Part shown: piece by piece, positions 52,325 to 60,721 of the stretch
Numbering within the stretch: the first letter of the stretch is position 1
How the letters are laid out: every line of letters starts with the position of its first letter
DNA from: an uncultured Anaerolineae bacterium
GTDB lineage: Bacteria > Chloroflexota > Anaerolineae > J036 > Brachytrichaceae
Assembly (NCBI GenBank): GCA_937959265.1
Contig: CALGMA010000011.1
Location: 26,022-90,021, forward strand
Direction of reading: 5' to 3'
DNA length: 64,000 nt
Notes under the pieces: generated by a model
What the model saw: only the letters and a program-made list of their open reading frames with translations
Database searches by the model: none
What the model was told of the DNA's origin: nothing
Program-made: the position numbers and the translations under genes

Positions 52325-52513
52325 GTGAATGTGCAGGCTTCGGTTGCGTCGCCCGCGTTAATCCGGTCTGTCATTGCTACCGGAGGTGGCCAGAGCAGCG
52401 GCGGCGCATTTACCCTGCACGGCACCATTGGCCAATCTTCGGCCGGCAACAGCGCGGGCTTTTGGTTTGCCGACCCGCAATGGAAATCGCAACTGCCGCT
52501 GGTTGTTCGTTGA
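52325..52513 (+). pseudogene. 5'-truncated paralogue of the small GTxGQ secreted protein
   Basis: The 62-residue frame from GTG 52325 reads SVIATGGGQSSGGAFTLHGT, then IGQSSAGNSAGFWFADPQW and ends LPLVVR, paralleling the protein at 40024-40290 (TYSLGGTAGQ, GGFW, PIARKP). It has no signal peptide, and an in-frame TAA lies at 52298-52300, only nine codons before the GTG. The N-terminal export signal is therefore missing, making this a remnant or a gene with an unseen start. It ends just before a palindromic repeat and the beta-helix gene. Confidence 0.6.
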
Positions 52514-52522
52514 AAGGGTAGT

Positions 52523-52545
52523 AGGCGAAGGGATTACCTTCGCCT
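52523..52545. repeat. Palindromic intergenic repeat copy
   Basis: AGGCGAAGG, five bases (GATTA), and CCTTCGCCT form a 9-bp hairpin between the truncated paralogue and the beta-helix gene. Confidence 0.65.
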
Positions 52546-52562
52546 GCCCGACTATTCTTCTG

Positions 52563-54101
52563 ATGAACTTGAAAAGTTTCGCCCTTCGTTTTCTTGTAGC
52601 TTTGGCCTGGTGTGTTGTGCTGCCGGTGGGCGCGCCGGTTCGTCCGGCGAGCGCGGCGTCGCTCGTGGTCAATGTCCTTTCAGATACGTCTGATCACATT
52701 TGCAGTGCGACCGATTGTTCGCTGCGCGATGCGATTCATGTCGCCAATAACACGCCGGCAGACGATACGATTACCTTCAGCGTGAACGGGACCATTACGC
52801 CCGTTGGCAGCTTGCCGCAAATTGTGGCTACGAGCACAGCCGGCACGCTGATGATTGACGGTGGCGGGAACATCATCCTCAGCGGCCAAAGCGCCGGGCG
52901 ATTGCTATGGGTGAGAGCTGGCGCGAATCTAACGCTGCAAAACTTGACAATCACCGGCGCGAGTATCAGCGCCGATGGCGCCGGTGTCGCCAATTTTGGG
53001 ACGCTCATAGTGAGGAATGTGACCTTCTCGAATAATGCTGCGGCAGCGGGCGGGGGCATCGCCAATTTCAATGGCGCTACGCTGAACATCGCCAACAGCA
53101 CGTTCTCGTCGAATCGCGCGTTCAACGGCGGCGGGGCGCTGGCAAACTACGCCGGCGGCGTGGTCAGCGTGGATAACAGTGCTTTTGCGGGGAACACTAC
53201 GGATAACAACGGCGGCGGCCTGTGGAATGCCGGCTCGCTCACGGTGAACAACAGCGCCATCTCCGCCAACACTGCCTCTGCAGATGGCGGCGGCATTGCC
53301 AACTTCGGCGCGTTAACCGTGAACGGTGTCACGTTCGATCGCAATCAGGCCAACAGCGAAGGCGGCGCGATCTACAATGAAGGCACAGCATCGGTGAGTC
53401 GCAGCATCGTAGACGCCAATCGCGCAACGTTTGGTGGAGGCATGTACAGTGGCAATGCAGGTGGTTTGGCGCTTTCCAAGAGCGCTGTTGTGTCGAACAT
53501 CGCGCTTCATAGCGGCGGCGGCATCTACAACGCCGGGACGAGCGAAACACTGGCGAGCAATAGCACCTTTGCCGATAACCGCGCCGATGTTACCGGCGGG
53601 GGGATCGCCAACGCTGCTGGAACGTTAACCGTCGTCAATACCACGCTCTCAGGCAATGGTGCAGATGTCAGTGGGGGTGGCCTCAGCAACTCCGGCAGTG
53701 CAACGCTTCAGAACACCATCATTGCCAATAGCGTAGCTGGCGGAGATTGCGCAATCGGAGGTGGCGCTTCGAGTATCACCGCGTTCCACATGCTGATCGA
53801 GAACACCGGCTCGAATGCATGCAACTTGACCAATAGCAACGGCAATCGAATCGGCGTTGATCCCAACTTGGGCACTCTGACCGGCGCGCCGGCGTACTTC
53901 CCGCTCAACGCTGGTAGCCCGGCGATCGACGCCGGCGACAACATAGCTTGTCTCACCCCTCCAGTCAACAGCCAATCGCAAAACGGCATCGCGCGACCGG
54001 CAGATGGCAATGGCGATGGCGCTGCCGTCTGCGATATCGGCGCTGTGGAAGCTCCGGCGTCGCCTCGGATCTTTTTGCCGGTGGTTCGCCGCTCACCCTA
54101 G
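52563..54101 (+). CDS. Secreted CSLREA-domain parallel beta-helix protein
   Basis: The 512-residue protein has a signal peptide (MNLKSFALRFLVALAWCVVL), a CSLREA-like motif (CSLRDAIHVAN near residue 50), then a long right-handed beta-helix built of GGGIANFN/SNN-type rungs (GGGLWNAGSLTVNNSAISAN; GGGIYNAGTSETLASNSTF), as in polymorphic membrane and choice-of-anchor-Q proteins, a GSPAIDAGDN...CDIGAVE terminal segment and an end of IFLPVVRRSP. Such proteins are found on or outside the cell. There is no LPXTG or membrane anchor. The repeat-rich body could be an adhesin or stalk. ATG 52563 begins the signal peptide; an upstream frame extension is not used. Confidence 0.85.
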   Translation: MNLKSFALRFLVALAWCVVLPVGAPVRPASAASLVVNVLSDTSDHICSATDCSLRDAIHVANNTPADDTITFSVNGTITPVGSLPQIVATSTAGTLMIDGGGNIILSGQSAGRLLWVRAGANLTLQNLTITGASISADGAGVANFGTLIVRNVTFSNNAAAAGGGIANFNGATLNIANSTFSSNRAFNGGGALANYAGGVVSVDNSAFAGNTTDNNGGGLWNAGSLTVNNSAISANTASADGGGIANFGALTVNGVTFDRNQANSEGGAIYNEGTASVSRSIVDANRATFGGGMYSGNAGGLALSKSAVVSNIALHSGGGIYNAGTSETLASNSTFADNRADVTGGGIANAAGTLTVVNTTLSGNGADVSGGGLSNSGSATLQNTIIANSVAGGDCAIGGGASSITAFHMLIENTGSNACNLTNSNGNRIGVDPNLGTLTGAPAYFPLNAGSPAIDAGDNIACLTPPVNSQSQNGIARPADGNGDGAAVCDIGAVEAPASPRIFLPVVRRSP

Positions 54102-54113
54102 GGTGGGCTACTG

Positions 54114-54163
54114 GTAGGCGAAGGCACTGACTGGGTAGGGCGAAGGCTGCCTTCGCCCACCCC
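54114..54163. repeat. Palindromic intergenic repeat with half-site
   Basis: GGGCGAAGGC, one base, and GCCTTCGCCC (54138-54158) with GGGTA and ACCCC flanks, preceded by a half-copy TAGGCGAAGGCACTGA at about 54115-54130. The half-plus-full layout is the same as the copy at 39964-40013. Confidence 0.75.
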
Positions 54164-54168
54164 AATGG

Positions 54169-55536
54169 TTACCCATGGCGCGCTTGCACCACCATGCGCA
54201 TGCCGTGCTTCGGGCGCAGCGTCACTAGCGGATCGAGCATCACGCTGTGCCCTGGCGCAAGCGCCAGCCGGAAGCGCTGCGCGATCGTGGCCAGGATCAG
54301 CCGCGCTTCCATGAGCGCGAATGCGTTGCCGATGCAAATGCGCGGCCCGCCGCCGAAGGGGAAGTAGGCGAACTTCGGCAGGCGCTTCTCTAGGTCGCCC
54401 AGCCAGCGCTCCGGCTTGAACTGTTCCGGCGCATCGAACCAGCGCGGGTCGCGCTGCGTGACGTAGGGCGAGATCAGCACGGTGCTGCCTTTCGGCACGG
54501 GATAGTCGCCGATGCGCGCGTCTTCCTGCGGCTCGCGCGCGGTGACATAGGCTGCCGGATACAGGCGCAAGGTCTCTTTCACTACGGCCTCGGTGAACGG
54601 CAAGCGCGGCAAGTCATCAAAGGAAGGCGCGCGCCCGCCCAGCGTCGCATCCAGCTCGGCGTGCAGCGCCGCTTCGGCCTGCGGATGTTGCGACAGCAGA
54701 TACCACGCCCACGTGAGCGTGTTCGCCGTGGTCTCGTGGCCGGCCACGATCAGCGTGAACGCCTCGTCGCGCGCCAGCGCGTCGCTCATGCCGCCCGATT
54801 CGTCCACCGTCGCCAGCATCATCGAAAGCAGGTCGCCGCGATCTTGGCTGGTTTGCCGGTAGCGGGCGATGAAGCGCGCGATGACGGCGTTGATCGTCTG
54901 CGTCGCCCATTCGCCCCTGCGCCGGGCCGGCGTGGGCAGCCAATCCGGCGCGCGAAAGATCGTCTTGAACGCCTGGCCGACCTGCTGCTGCCCGATGTCC
55001 ACGGCGCGCCCGATGTCCTCGCGTTCCTTCGGCGTGAGCTGCTCGCCGAACAACGTCTTGATCACGATGTCGAGCGTGAGCGCCATCATGTCATGGCCGA
55101 TGTCGCGCGTCTGGCCGGGCTGCCATTCGGCGATGGCCTGTTGCGCGTAGGCGGTCATGGTATCGGCGTAGGCGGCGATGCGCGCGGCGTGGAAGGCCGG
55201 CTGGATCAGCTTGCGCTGGCGCTTCCATAGCTCGCCGTCGCTGATCAGCAGGCCGTCGCCCAGCGAGGGGCGCAGCAGCGCTTTAGTGAGCTTCGTCTTG
55301 TAGTACTTGGCTGCGTCTTCCACCAGCACCTGATGAACGAGGCTAGGATGGTTGACCAAGCACATGCGAAATGGGCCGAAGCTGAACTGAGCAAAGTCGC
55401 CATGCTCGCGCGCGATGCGCGTCAGAAAGCCGAGGATGTCCGTTTGAAAGGCGCGCAGGTTGCGCAGGCCGTTGATCAGTCCCACAGGCCCCGGCGCACT
55501 TTGCGCTTGCGTCAAAGAGGGTGATAGCGAGTTCAT
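54169..55536 (-). CDS. Cytochrome P450
   Basis: The 455-residue protein has the I-helix AGHETTANTLTW, ExxR in KETLRLYP, PERW and the heme-ligand loop FPFGGGPRICIGNAFA with Cys as fifth ligand. The length and motifs fit soluble class I or fatty-acid-type P450s (CYP102/CYP4-like group); the substrate is unknown. ATG 55536 is preferred. An upstream ATG at 55584 would overlap the ligase start region (CATG at 55582-55585), so the two genes cannot both use the outer starts freely. No ferredoxin partner is adjacent. Confidence 0.9.
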   Translation of the reverse strand: MNSLSPSLTQAQSAPGPVGLINGLRNLRAFQTDILGFLTRIAREHGDFAQFSFGPFRMCLVNHPSLVHQVLVEDAAKYYKTKLTKALLRPSLGDGLLISDGELWKRQRKLIQPAFHAARIAAYADTMTAYAQQAIAEWQPGQTRDIGHDMMALTLDIVIKTLFGEQLTPKEREDIGRAVDIGQQQVGQAFKTIFRAPDWLPTPARRRGEWATQTINAVIARFIARYRQTSQDRGDLLSMMLATVDESGGMSDALARDEAFTLIVAGHETTANTLTWAWYLLSQHPQAEAALHAELDATLGGRAPSFDDLPRLPFTEAVVKETLRLYPAAYVTAREPQEDARIGDYPVPKGSTVLISPYVTQRDPRWFDAPEQFKPERWLGDLEKRLPKFAYFPFGGGPRICIGNAFALMEARLILATIAQRFRLALAPGHSVMLDPLVTLRPKHGMRMVVQARHG

Positions 55537-55594
55537 TCCGGCGCTAATTGTGCTATGCTGTTGATCCTCTCGCTTCCTGCTCATGCGCTCGCGT

Positions 55595-57292
55595 ATGATT
55601 CGCGCTGAGACACCCGTGCGAAACTTCGCTTTGCTCTACGCTGAATTGGATGCGACCAACAAGACCAATGAGAAGGTCGCGGCGATGGTGCGCTATCTGC
55701 GCAGCGCGCCCCCGGCCGATGCGGCCTGGGCGATTTACTTCCTGATCGGCCGCCGGCCGCGCCAGGCCGTCTCCACGACTAATCTGCGCGCCTGGGCAGC
55801 CGAAGCCGCCGGCATCGCCGATTGGCTGTTCGAGGAATGCTACACCGTCGTAGGGGACCTCGCCGAGACCATGGCGCTGCTCGACGCGCGCGCGTCGGCC
55901 GATGCTCCACGCTCGCTGACCGAATGGGTCGAGGGTGTGCTGTTGCCCCTGCGCGAGATGGATGAGCCGGACAAAAAGCGCGCCGTGCTTGGCGCTTGGG
56001 CCTCGCTCGATTCGCGCGAGCGCTTCGTTTGGAACAAACTGATCACCGGCGCGTTTCGCGTGGGCGTCTCGCAGAAGCTCGTCGTGCGCGCGCTGGCCGA
56101 GGTGAGCGGGGTGGATGAGGCGACTTTGTCGCATCGCCTGATGGGCGAATGGCAACCCAGCGCCGATTTCTTTGCGCAGCTCATCGCGCCCGAGACGACC
56201 GACGCCGACATCAGCCGGCCATATCCGTTCTTCCTCGCCTATGCGCTGGAGAGCAAACTGCCCACCGATGCGCGCGGACGCTTGTTCGACGCCGACCCGG
56301 CCGCCTTCGCCGAGACGTTGCAGGCCGCGCTGGGCGACCTGCGCGATTGGCAAGCGGAATGGAAGTGGGATGGCATCCGCGCTCAGCTCATCCGCCGGCG
56401 CGGACAAACCTACCTGTGGTCGCGCGGCGAAGAGCTGATCACCGAGCGCTTCCCGGAGATCGCCGCAATCGGCGCAGCGCTGCCGGATGGCGTCGTGCTC
56501 GATGGAGAGATTTTGCCGTTCAAGGATGGGCGCGTCTTGCCGTTCGGCCGGCTGCAAACTCGCATCGGGCGCAAGACGCTCACCAAGAAGATTCTGGCTG
56601 AGGCGCCGGTCGTCCTGTTTGCCTACGATTTGCTAGAGCTGGATGGCCGGGATGTGCGCGGCCGGCCGTTGCGCTGGCGTCGCGAGCAGTTGGCGCATTT
56701 GGTGGAAGCGTGTCGCTTGCCTGCGCTGAAGCTCTCGCCGATTGTGGTCGCCGAGTCGTGGGAAGCGCTGGGGCAGCAACAGCAGCGCAGCCGTGCGCAT
56801 GACGCCGAGGGGCTGATGCTCAAGCGGCTGGACAGCCGATATGGGGTGGGGCGCATTGTCGGCGACTGGTGGAAGTGGAAGGTCGCCCCATACACGGCAG
56901 ATGCCGTGTTGATCTACGCGCAGGCCGGTCACGGCCGTCGCGCCAGCCTGTTCACCGATTACACCTTCGCCGTCTGGGACGGCGACCCGCGCGATGGCGG
57001 CCGGCTGGTGCCGTTCGCCAAAGCCTATTCCGGCCTGACCGATGCCGAAATTCGCCGCGTGGACGCTTTCATCCGCGCCAACACGCTGGAGAAGTTCGGG
57101 CCGGTGCGCACCGTGAAGCCTCAGCTCGTCTTCGAGCTGGGATTTGAAGGCATCCAGCGCTCCGCGCGCCACAAAAGCGGCATCGCCGTGCGCTTCCCGC
57201 GCATCCTGCGCTTGCGCGATGACAAGCGCATCGAAGACGCCGACACCCTGGAGAGCATCCGCGCCCTGTTGCCCGTCGAACCCGAAGCGTGA
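55595..57292 (+). CDS. ATP-dependent DNA ligase (LigB-like, ligase-associated cluster)
   Basis: The 565-residue protein has an N-terminal DNA-binding region, motif I EWKWDGIR with the adenylated Lys near residue 256, LDGEILPF (IIIa), FAYDLLELDG (IV), EGLMLKRLDSRYGVG (IV/V) and WWKWKV (V), followed by an OB-fold-like C-terminal region. It seals nicks using ATP. Start is uncertain: ATG 55583, ATG 55595 and GTG 55616 are all in frame; family members begin near the VRNFALLY sequence after 55616. It is followed after three bases by the helicase gene. Confidence 0.92.
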   Translation: MIRAETPVRNFALLYAELDATNKTNEKVAAMVRYLRSAPPADAAWAIYFLIGRRPRQAVSTTNLRAWAAEAAGIADWLFEECYTVVGDLAETMALLDARASADAPRSLTEWVEGVLLPLREMDEPDKKRAVLGAWASLDSRERFVWNKLITGAFRVGVSQKLVVRALAEVSGVDEATLSHRLMGEWQPSADFFAQLIAPETTDADISRPYPFFLAYALESKLPTDARGRLFDADPAAFAETLQAALGDLRDWQAEWKWDGIRAQLIRRRGQTYLWSRGEELITERFPEIAAIGAALPDGVVLDGEILPFKDGRVLPFGRLQTRIGRKTLTKKILAEAPVVLFAYDLLELDGRDVRGRPLRWRREQLAHLVEACRLPALKLSPIVVAESWEALGQQQQRSRAHDAEGLMLKRLDSRYGVGRIVGDWWKWKVAPYTADAVLIYAQAGHGRRASLFTDYTFAVWDGDPRDGGRLVPFAKAYSGLTDAEIRRVDAFIRANTLEKFGPVRTVKPQLVFELGFEGIQRSARHKSGIAVRFPRILRLRDDKRIEDADTLESIRALLPVEPEA

Positions 57293-57295
57293 CCT

Positions 57296-59821
57296 ATGGT
57301 CGGTGAGCAGGAAGGCGCATTGAGCGCAGCAGGGGAAGCCGCCTTGTCGCGCGTCGAAGGCTGGTTCGCTGCGCAGGGCTGGCAGCCGTTCGACTTTCAA
57401 CGCCAAGCCTGGCGCGCTTATCTGCAAGGTCGCAGCGGCCTAATTCATGCTTCCACCGGCACCGGCAAGACCTATGCCGCATGGCTCGGCGTGTTGGCCG
57501 AGGCGCTTGCCGAACCGGCGAGCGGGCGCGGCGAAGCCGACGCCTCATCGTCGCGCCGCGTCCGGCGCGATGCTGCGCCGCCGCTGCGCGTGTTGTGGGT
57601 CACGCCGCTGCGGGCGCTGGCGGCCGACACCGAGCAATCGCTGCGCGAGCCGGTCGAGCGGCTGGGGCTGAACTGGACGGTCGAGCGCCGAACCGGCGAC
57701 ACGGCGACATCGTTGCGCGCCAAACAGAAAACGCGCCTGCCCACTGCGCTGATCACCACGCCGGAGAGCCTTTCGCTCATGCTGAGCTGGCCCGACGCGC
57801 GCGAACGCTTTCTCGGTTTGCGCTGCGTGATCGTGGATGAGTGGCACGAATTGCTCGGCACCAAGCGCGGCACGCAGACTGAACTGGCGCTGGCGAGGCT
57901 GCGCCGCTGGCAGCCGAACCTGCGCGCGTGGGGGCTGAGCGCGACGTTGAGCAACCTCGATGTGGCGTTACAGGCGCTGGTAGGGATGAACGCGGCCGGC
58001 GCCGCGCTCATCCGCGCCGACTTGCCCAAAGAGATCGTCATCGAGTCGCTCCTGCCGGAGCAGGTGGAACGCTTCCCCTGGGCCGGCCACCTGGGTTTGG
58101 TGATGCTGCCGCGCGTGCTCGAGGCGATCGCGGCCAACGCAACGACGCTCATCTTCACCAACACTCGTTCGCAGACCGAAATGTGGTATCAGGCTATCCT
58201 CGAGGCGCGGCCGGAGTGGGCCGGCCAGATCGCGTTGCATCATGGCTCGCTGGACAAGGCCGAGCGTGAGTTCGTGGAATGCGGGTTGAAGGCCGGCCGG
58301 CTGCGCGCGGTTGTGTGCACGTCCTCGCTCGACCTCGGCGTGGACTTTTCGCCGGTGGATTGTGTGTTGCAGGTGGGCAGCCCCAAAGGCGTTGCGCGAT
58401 TGTTGCAACGCGCCGGCCGCAGCGGCCATGCCCCCGGCCGACCCAGCCGAGTGATCTGTGTGCCGACCCATGCGCTGGAGCTGGTCGAATTTGCGGCTGC
58501 GCGCGACGCCATCCGCCGAGGGCATATCGAGGCGCGGCTGCCGTTGAACAAGCCGCTGGATGTGCTGGCGCAGCACGTGGTCACGGTCGCCGCCGGCGGC
58601 GGCTTCCGCAGCGACGAGCTGCTCGCCGAGTTGCGCGGGGCGTATGCCTATCGCAACCTCAGCGATGAGGAATGGGCATGGGTGCTTGACTTCGTGACGC
58701 GCGGCGGGCGGGCATTGAATGCCTATCCAGAGTTCCGGCGCGTGATTTGCGAGGATGGGGTGTATCGCGTGGCCGACGATGGCATCGCGCAGCGCCATCG
58801 CTTGTCCATCGGCACGATCGTCGGTGAGGCGGCCATCAACGTGCAATACCTAAAAGGCGGGCGGCTGGGCACGGTGGAGGAGGCGTTCGTGAGCTGGTTG
58901 AAGCCCGGCGAATGCTTCCTGTTCGCCGGCAAGCTGCTGGAGTTTGTGCGTCTGCAAGACAACACGGCATGGGTGCGCCGCGCGACCGGCAAGCGGCCCG
59001 CCGTGCCGCGCTGGATGGGCGGCCGCATGCCCCTTTCTACCGAGCTGGCGCGCATGCTGCGCGAAAAGCTCGACCAAGCGCGCCTGGGGCGATACGACGA
59101 TGAGGAGATGGCCGCCGCGCGCCCTCTCCTGGAGCTGCAGGCTCGGCGCTCCAAGTTGCCCGAGCCGGACGAGTTGTTGATCGAGCGCGTCCAGACGCGC
59201 GAGGGGCATCATCTGTTCTTCTTCCCATTCGACGGGCGGGCGGTGAACGAGGGTTTGGCCGCATTGGTGGCCTATCGCCTGTCGCGCCTGCGCCCGATCT
59301 CGTTTTCGTTCGCCATCAACGACTATGGCTTTGAGCTGCTCTCGCCCGACCGCGTGGACTTGGATGCGGCGGATGGTTCGCGCCTCCGCGCGCTGTTCAG
59401 CCCTGACCATCTGGCGGCCGACCTGACTGCCAGCTTGAATGCGGCGGAGCTAGCGCGGCGGCAGTTCCGCGAAATCGCGCGCATCGCTGGCTTGGTCTTC
59501 GAGGGCCTGCCCAGCCGGCGCAAGTCGGGCCGGCAGCTCCAGGCATCCAGCGCGCTGTTCTACGAGGTCTTCAGCAAGTACGATCCCGACAACCTTCTCC
59601 TGGCGCAGGCGCGGCGCGAAGTGCTGGAGCGTCAGCTAGAGGAGAGCCGGCTGGCGCGCGCCCTGCGGCGCATCTCATGCGGGCGGATCACGCTGCTCGA
59701 CGTGGCCCGGCCGACGCCGTTGGCCTTTCCGCTGATGGTTGATCGGTTGCGCGAGCAGCTCAGCAGCGAGACGCTGCTCGACCGGGTGCGCAAGATGCAG
59801 GCGCAGTTCGAGGAGGAGTGA
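57296..59821 (+). CDS. Lhr-like DEXH helicase, DNA ligase-associated (TIGR04121-like)
   Basis: The 841-residue helicase has motif I HASTGTGKTYAAWL (Lys near 58), motif Ia TPLRALAADTEQSL, motif II VDEWHELLG, motif III LSATLSN, motif V SSLDLGVDFSPVDC, motif VI QRAGRSGHAPG and then the Lhr-core winged-helix and beta-barrel region (ITLLDVARPTPLAFPLMVDR at the end). This is the shorter Lhr family member found next to LigB-like ligases. It should unwind DNA or RNA-DNA hybrids in repair. Three bases separate it from the ligase and 22 from the phosphoesterase gene, so the three form one operon. Confidence 0.93.
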   Translation: MVGEQEGALSAAGEAALSRVEGWFAAQGWQPFDFQRQAWRAYLQGRSGLIHASTGTGKTYAAWLGVLAEALAEPASGRGEADASSSRRVRRDAAPPLRVLWVTPLRALAADTEQSLREPVERLGLNWTVERRTGDTATSLRAKQKTRLPTALITTPESLSLMLSWPDARERFLGLRCVIVDEWHELLGTKRGTQTELALARLRRWQPNLRAWGLSATLSNLDVALQALVGMNAAGAALIRADLPKEIVIESLLPEQVERFPWAGHLGLVMLPRVLEAIAANATTLIFTNTRSQTEMWYQAILEARPEWAGQIALHHGSLDKAEREFVECGLKAGRLRAVVCTSSLDLGVDFSPVDCVLQVGSPKGVARLLQRAGRSGHAPGRPSRVICVPTHALELVEFAAARDAIRRGHIEARLPLNKPLDVLAQHVVTVAAGGGFRSDELLAELRGAYAYRNLSDEEWAWVLDFVTRGGRALNAYPEFRRVICEDGVYRVADDGIAQRHRLSIGTIVGEAAINVQYLKGGRLGTVEEAFVSWLKPGECFLFAGKLLEFVRLQDNTAWVRRATGKRPAVPRWMGGRMPLSTELARMLREKLDQARLGRYDDEEMAAARPLLELQARRSKLPEPDELLIERVQTREGHHLFFFPFDGRAVNEGLAALVAYRLSRLRPISFSFAINDYGFELLSPDRVDLDAADGSRLRALFSPDHLAADLTASLNAAELARRQFREIARIAGLVFEGLPSRRKSGRQLQASSALFYEVFSKYDPDNLLLAQARREVLERQLEESRLARALRRISCGRITLLDVARPTPLAFPLMVDRLREQLSSETLLDRVRKMQAQFEEE

Positions 59822-59843
59822 GCGGCGGAGCGTGTAAGGGGCG

Positions 59844-60494
59844 ATGGTGACGATCGTGGCGGCCGGCGAGGCGCTGCAACTTTGGCCGGAGCGGGCCGTT
59901 TTCTGGCCGCGGCGAGGCACGCTGTTCGTAGCCGATGTTCACTTCGGCAAGGCGGCGGCTTTTCGCGGCGCCGGCGTCCCCGTGCCGGAGGGCGGGTTGG
60001 CGGATGACCTGCGGCGTCTGTCGCAGTTGATCGCGGCCACGGATGCCGTGCGCGTGGTTTTCCTGGGCGATGTGCTGCACGCGCGCCAGGGGCGGGCGGC
60101 CTCTGTGGTCGCGGACGTTGCGGCCTGGCGCGCGCAGCATTCGCATAGGCAGTTTCTGTTGGTCAGGGGAAATCATGACGCGCAAGCCGGCGATCCGCCC
60201 GCGGAGTGGCAGATGACCTGTGTGGACGAGCCTTTCGTTGAGCCGCCGTTGGCGTTTCGGCACACGCCTGCGGCGTCCTCGGCTTACTATGCGCTGGCCG
60301 GCCACGTGCACCCATCCGTTAGGCTGCGCGGCAGGGCCGGGCTGTGCGAAAGACTCCCCTGCTTTGTCGTGGGGCCAAGCCGCATGATCCTACCGGCCTT
60401 CGGCAGCTTCACGGGGACGGCGGCGATCCGGCCGGCGCCGGACGATCGCATCTACGCCGTCGCCGGCGATGCGCTGGTCGAAGTGTCGCGGTAG
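59844..60494 (+). CDS. pdeM: DNA ligase-associated metallophosphoesterase (PdeM-like)
   Basis: The 216-residue protein has the calcineurin-type metal-binding motifs FVADVHFGK, FLGDVLHAR, VRGNHD and AGHVHPSVRLRG. It matches the TIGR04123 member of the ligase-associated set, which is thought to be an exo- or endonuclease-like phosphoesterase. It is the last gene of the repair operon, 22 bases after the helicase. A 227-base gap with a strong TetR-gene promoter follows. Confidence 0.9.
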   Translation: MVTIVAAGEALQLWPERAVFWPRRGTLFVADVHFGKAAAFRGAGVPVPEGGLADDLRRLSQLIAATDAVRVVFLGDVLHARQGRAASVVADVAAWRAQHSHRQFLLVRGNHDAQAGDPPAEWQMTCVDEPFVEPPLAFRHTPAASSAYYALAGHVHPSVRLRGRAGLCERLPCFVVGPSRMILPAFGSFTGTAAIRPAPDDRIYAVAGDALVEVSR

Positions 60495-60657
60495 CGGTCT
60501 GATTGCTCAATCGCGTCAATAAGCTCCGCGCCGGGCTGTGTCGGCGGGCACCAACCAGTCTGCGCAGCAGTTGGTGATGAAGACGACATGTGCGGGCGTT
60601 GCTTGATCCCGCGCCCAGCGACAAGCATGGAATGCGCGCTGCGACCGGCCCTTCCTC

Positions 60658-60686
60658 TTGACAAATGTCTCGCCGACGTTTACCAT
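60658..60686 (+). promoter_or_regulatory. Sigma-70-type promoter of the TetR redox operon
   Basis: TTGACA (60658-60663) and TACCAT (60681-60686) are exactly 17 bases apart. Transcription should start near 60693, leaving a leader of about 29 bases before ATG 60722. It is the clearest promoter in the window. Confidence 0.7.
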
Positions 60687-60688
60687 GC

Positions 60689-60701
60689 TTAACAGCGTTA
60701 A
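60689..60701. promoter_or_regulatory. Putative TetR operator
   Basis: TTAAC-AGC-GTTAA is a 13-bp inverted repeat lying directly on the expected transcription start of the operon. TetR-type regulators commonly block their own promoters from such sites. The assignment is by place and symmetry only. Confidence 0.5.
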
Positions 60702-60721
60702 CTAAAAGAACGGTGTAAATC

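Larger units (their letters stand above)
60495..60721. other. Intergenic region carrying the TetR promoter
   Basis: The 227-base gap has no gene that I can support. The left half shows GC-rich sequence and small frames only. The right third turns AT-rich and contains TTGACA/TACCAT at a 17-base spacing, a TTAAC-AGC-GTTAA inverted repeat and the TetR gene start at 60722. A terminator for the repair operon was not seen. Confidence 0.5.
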
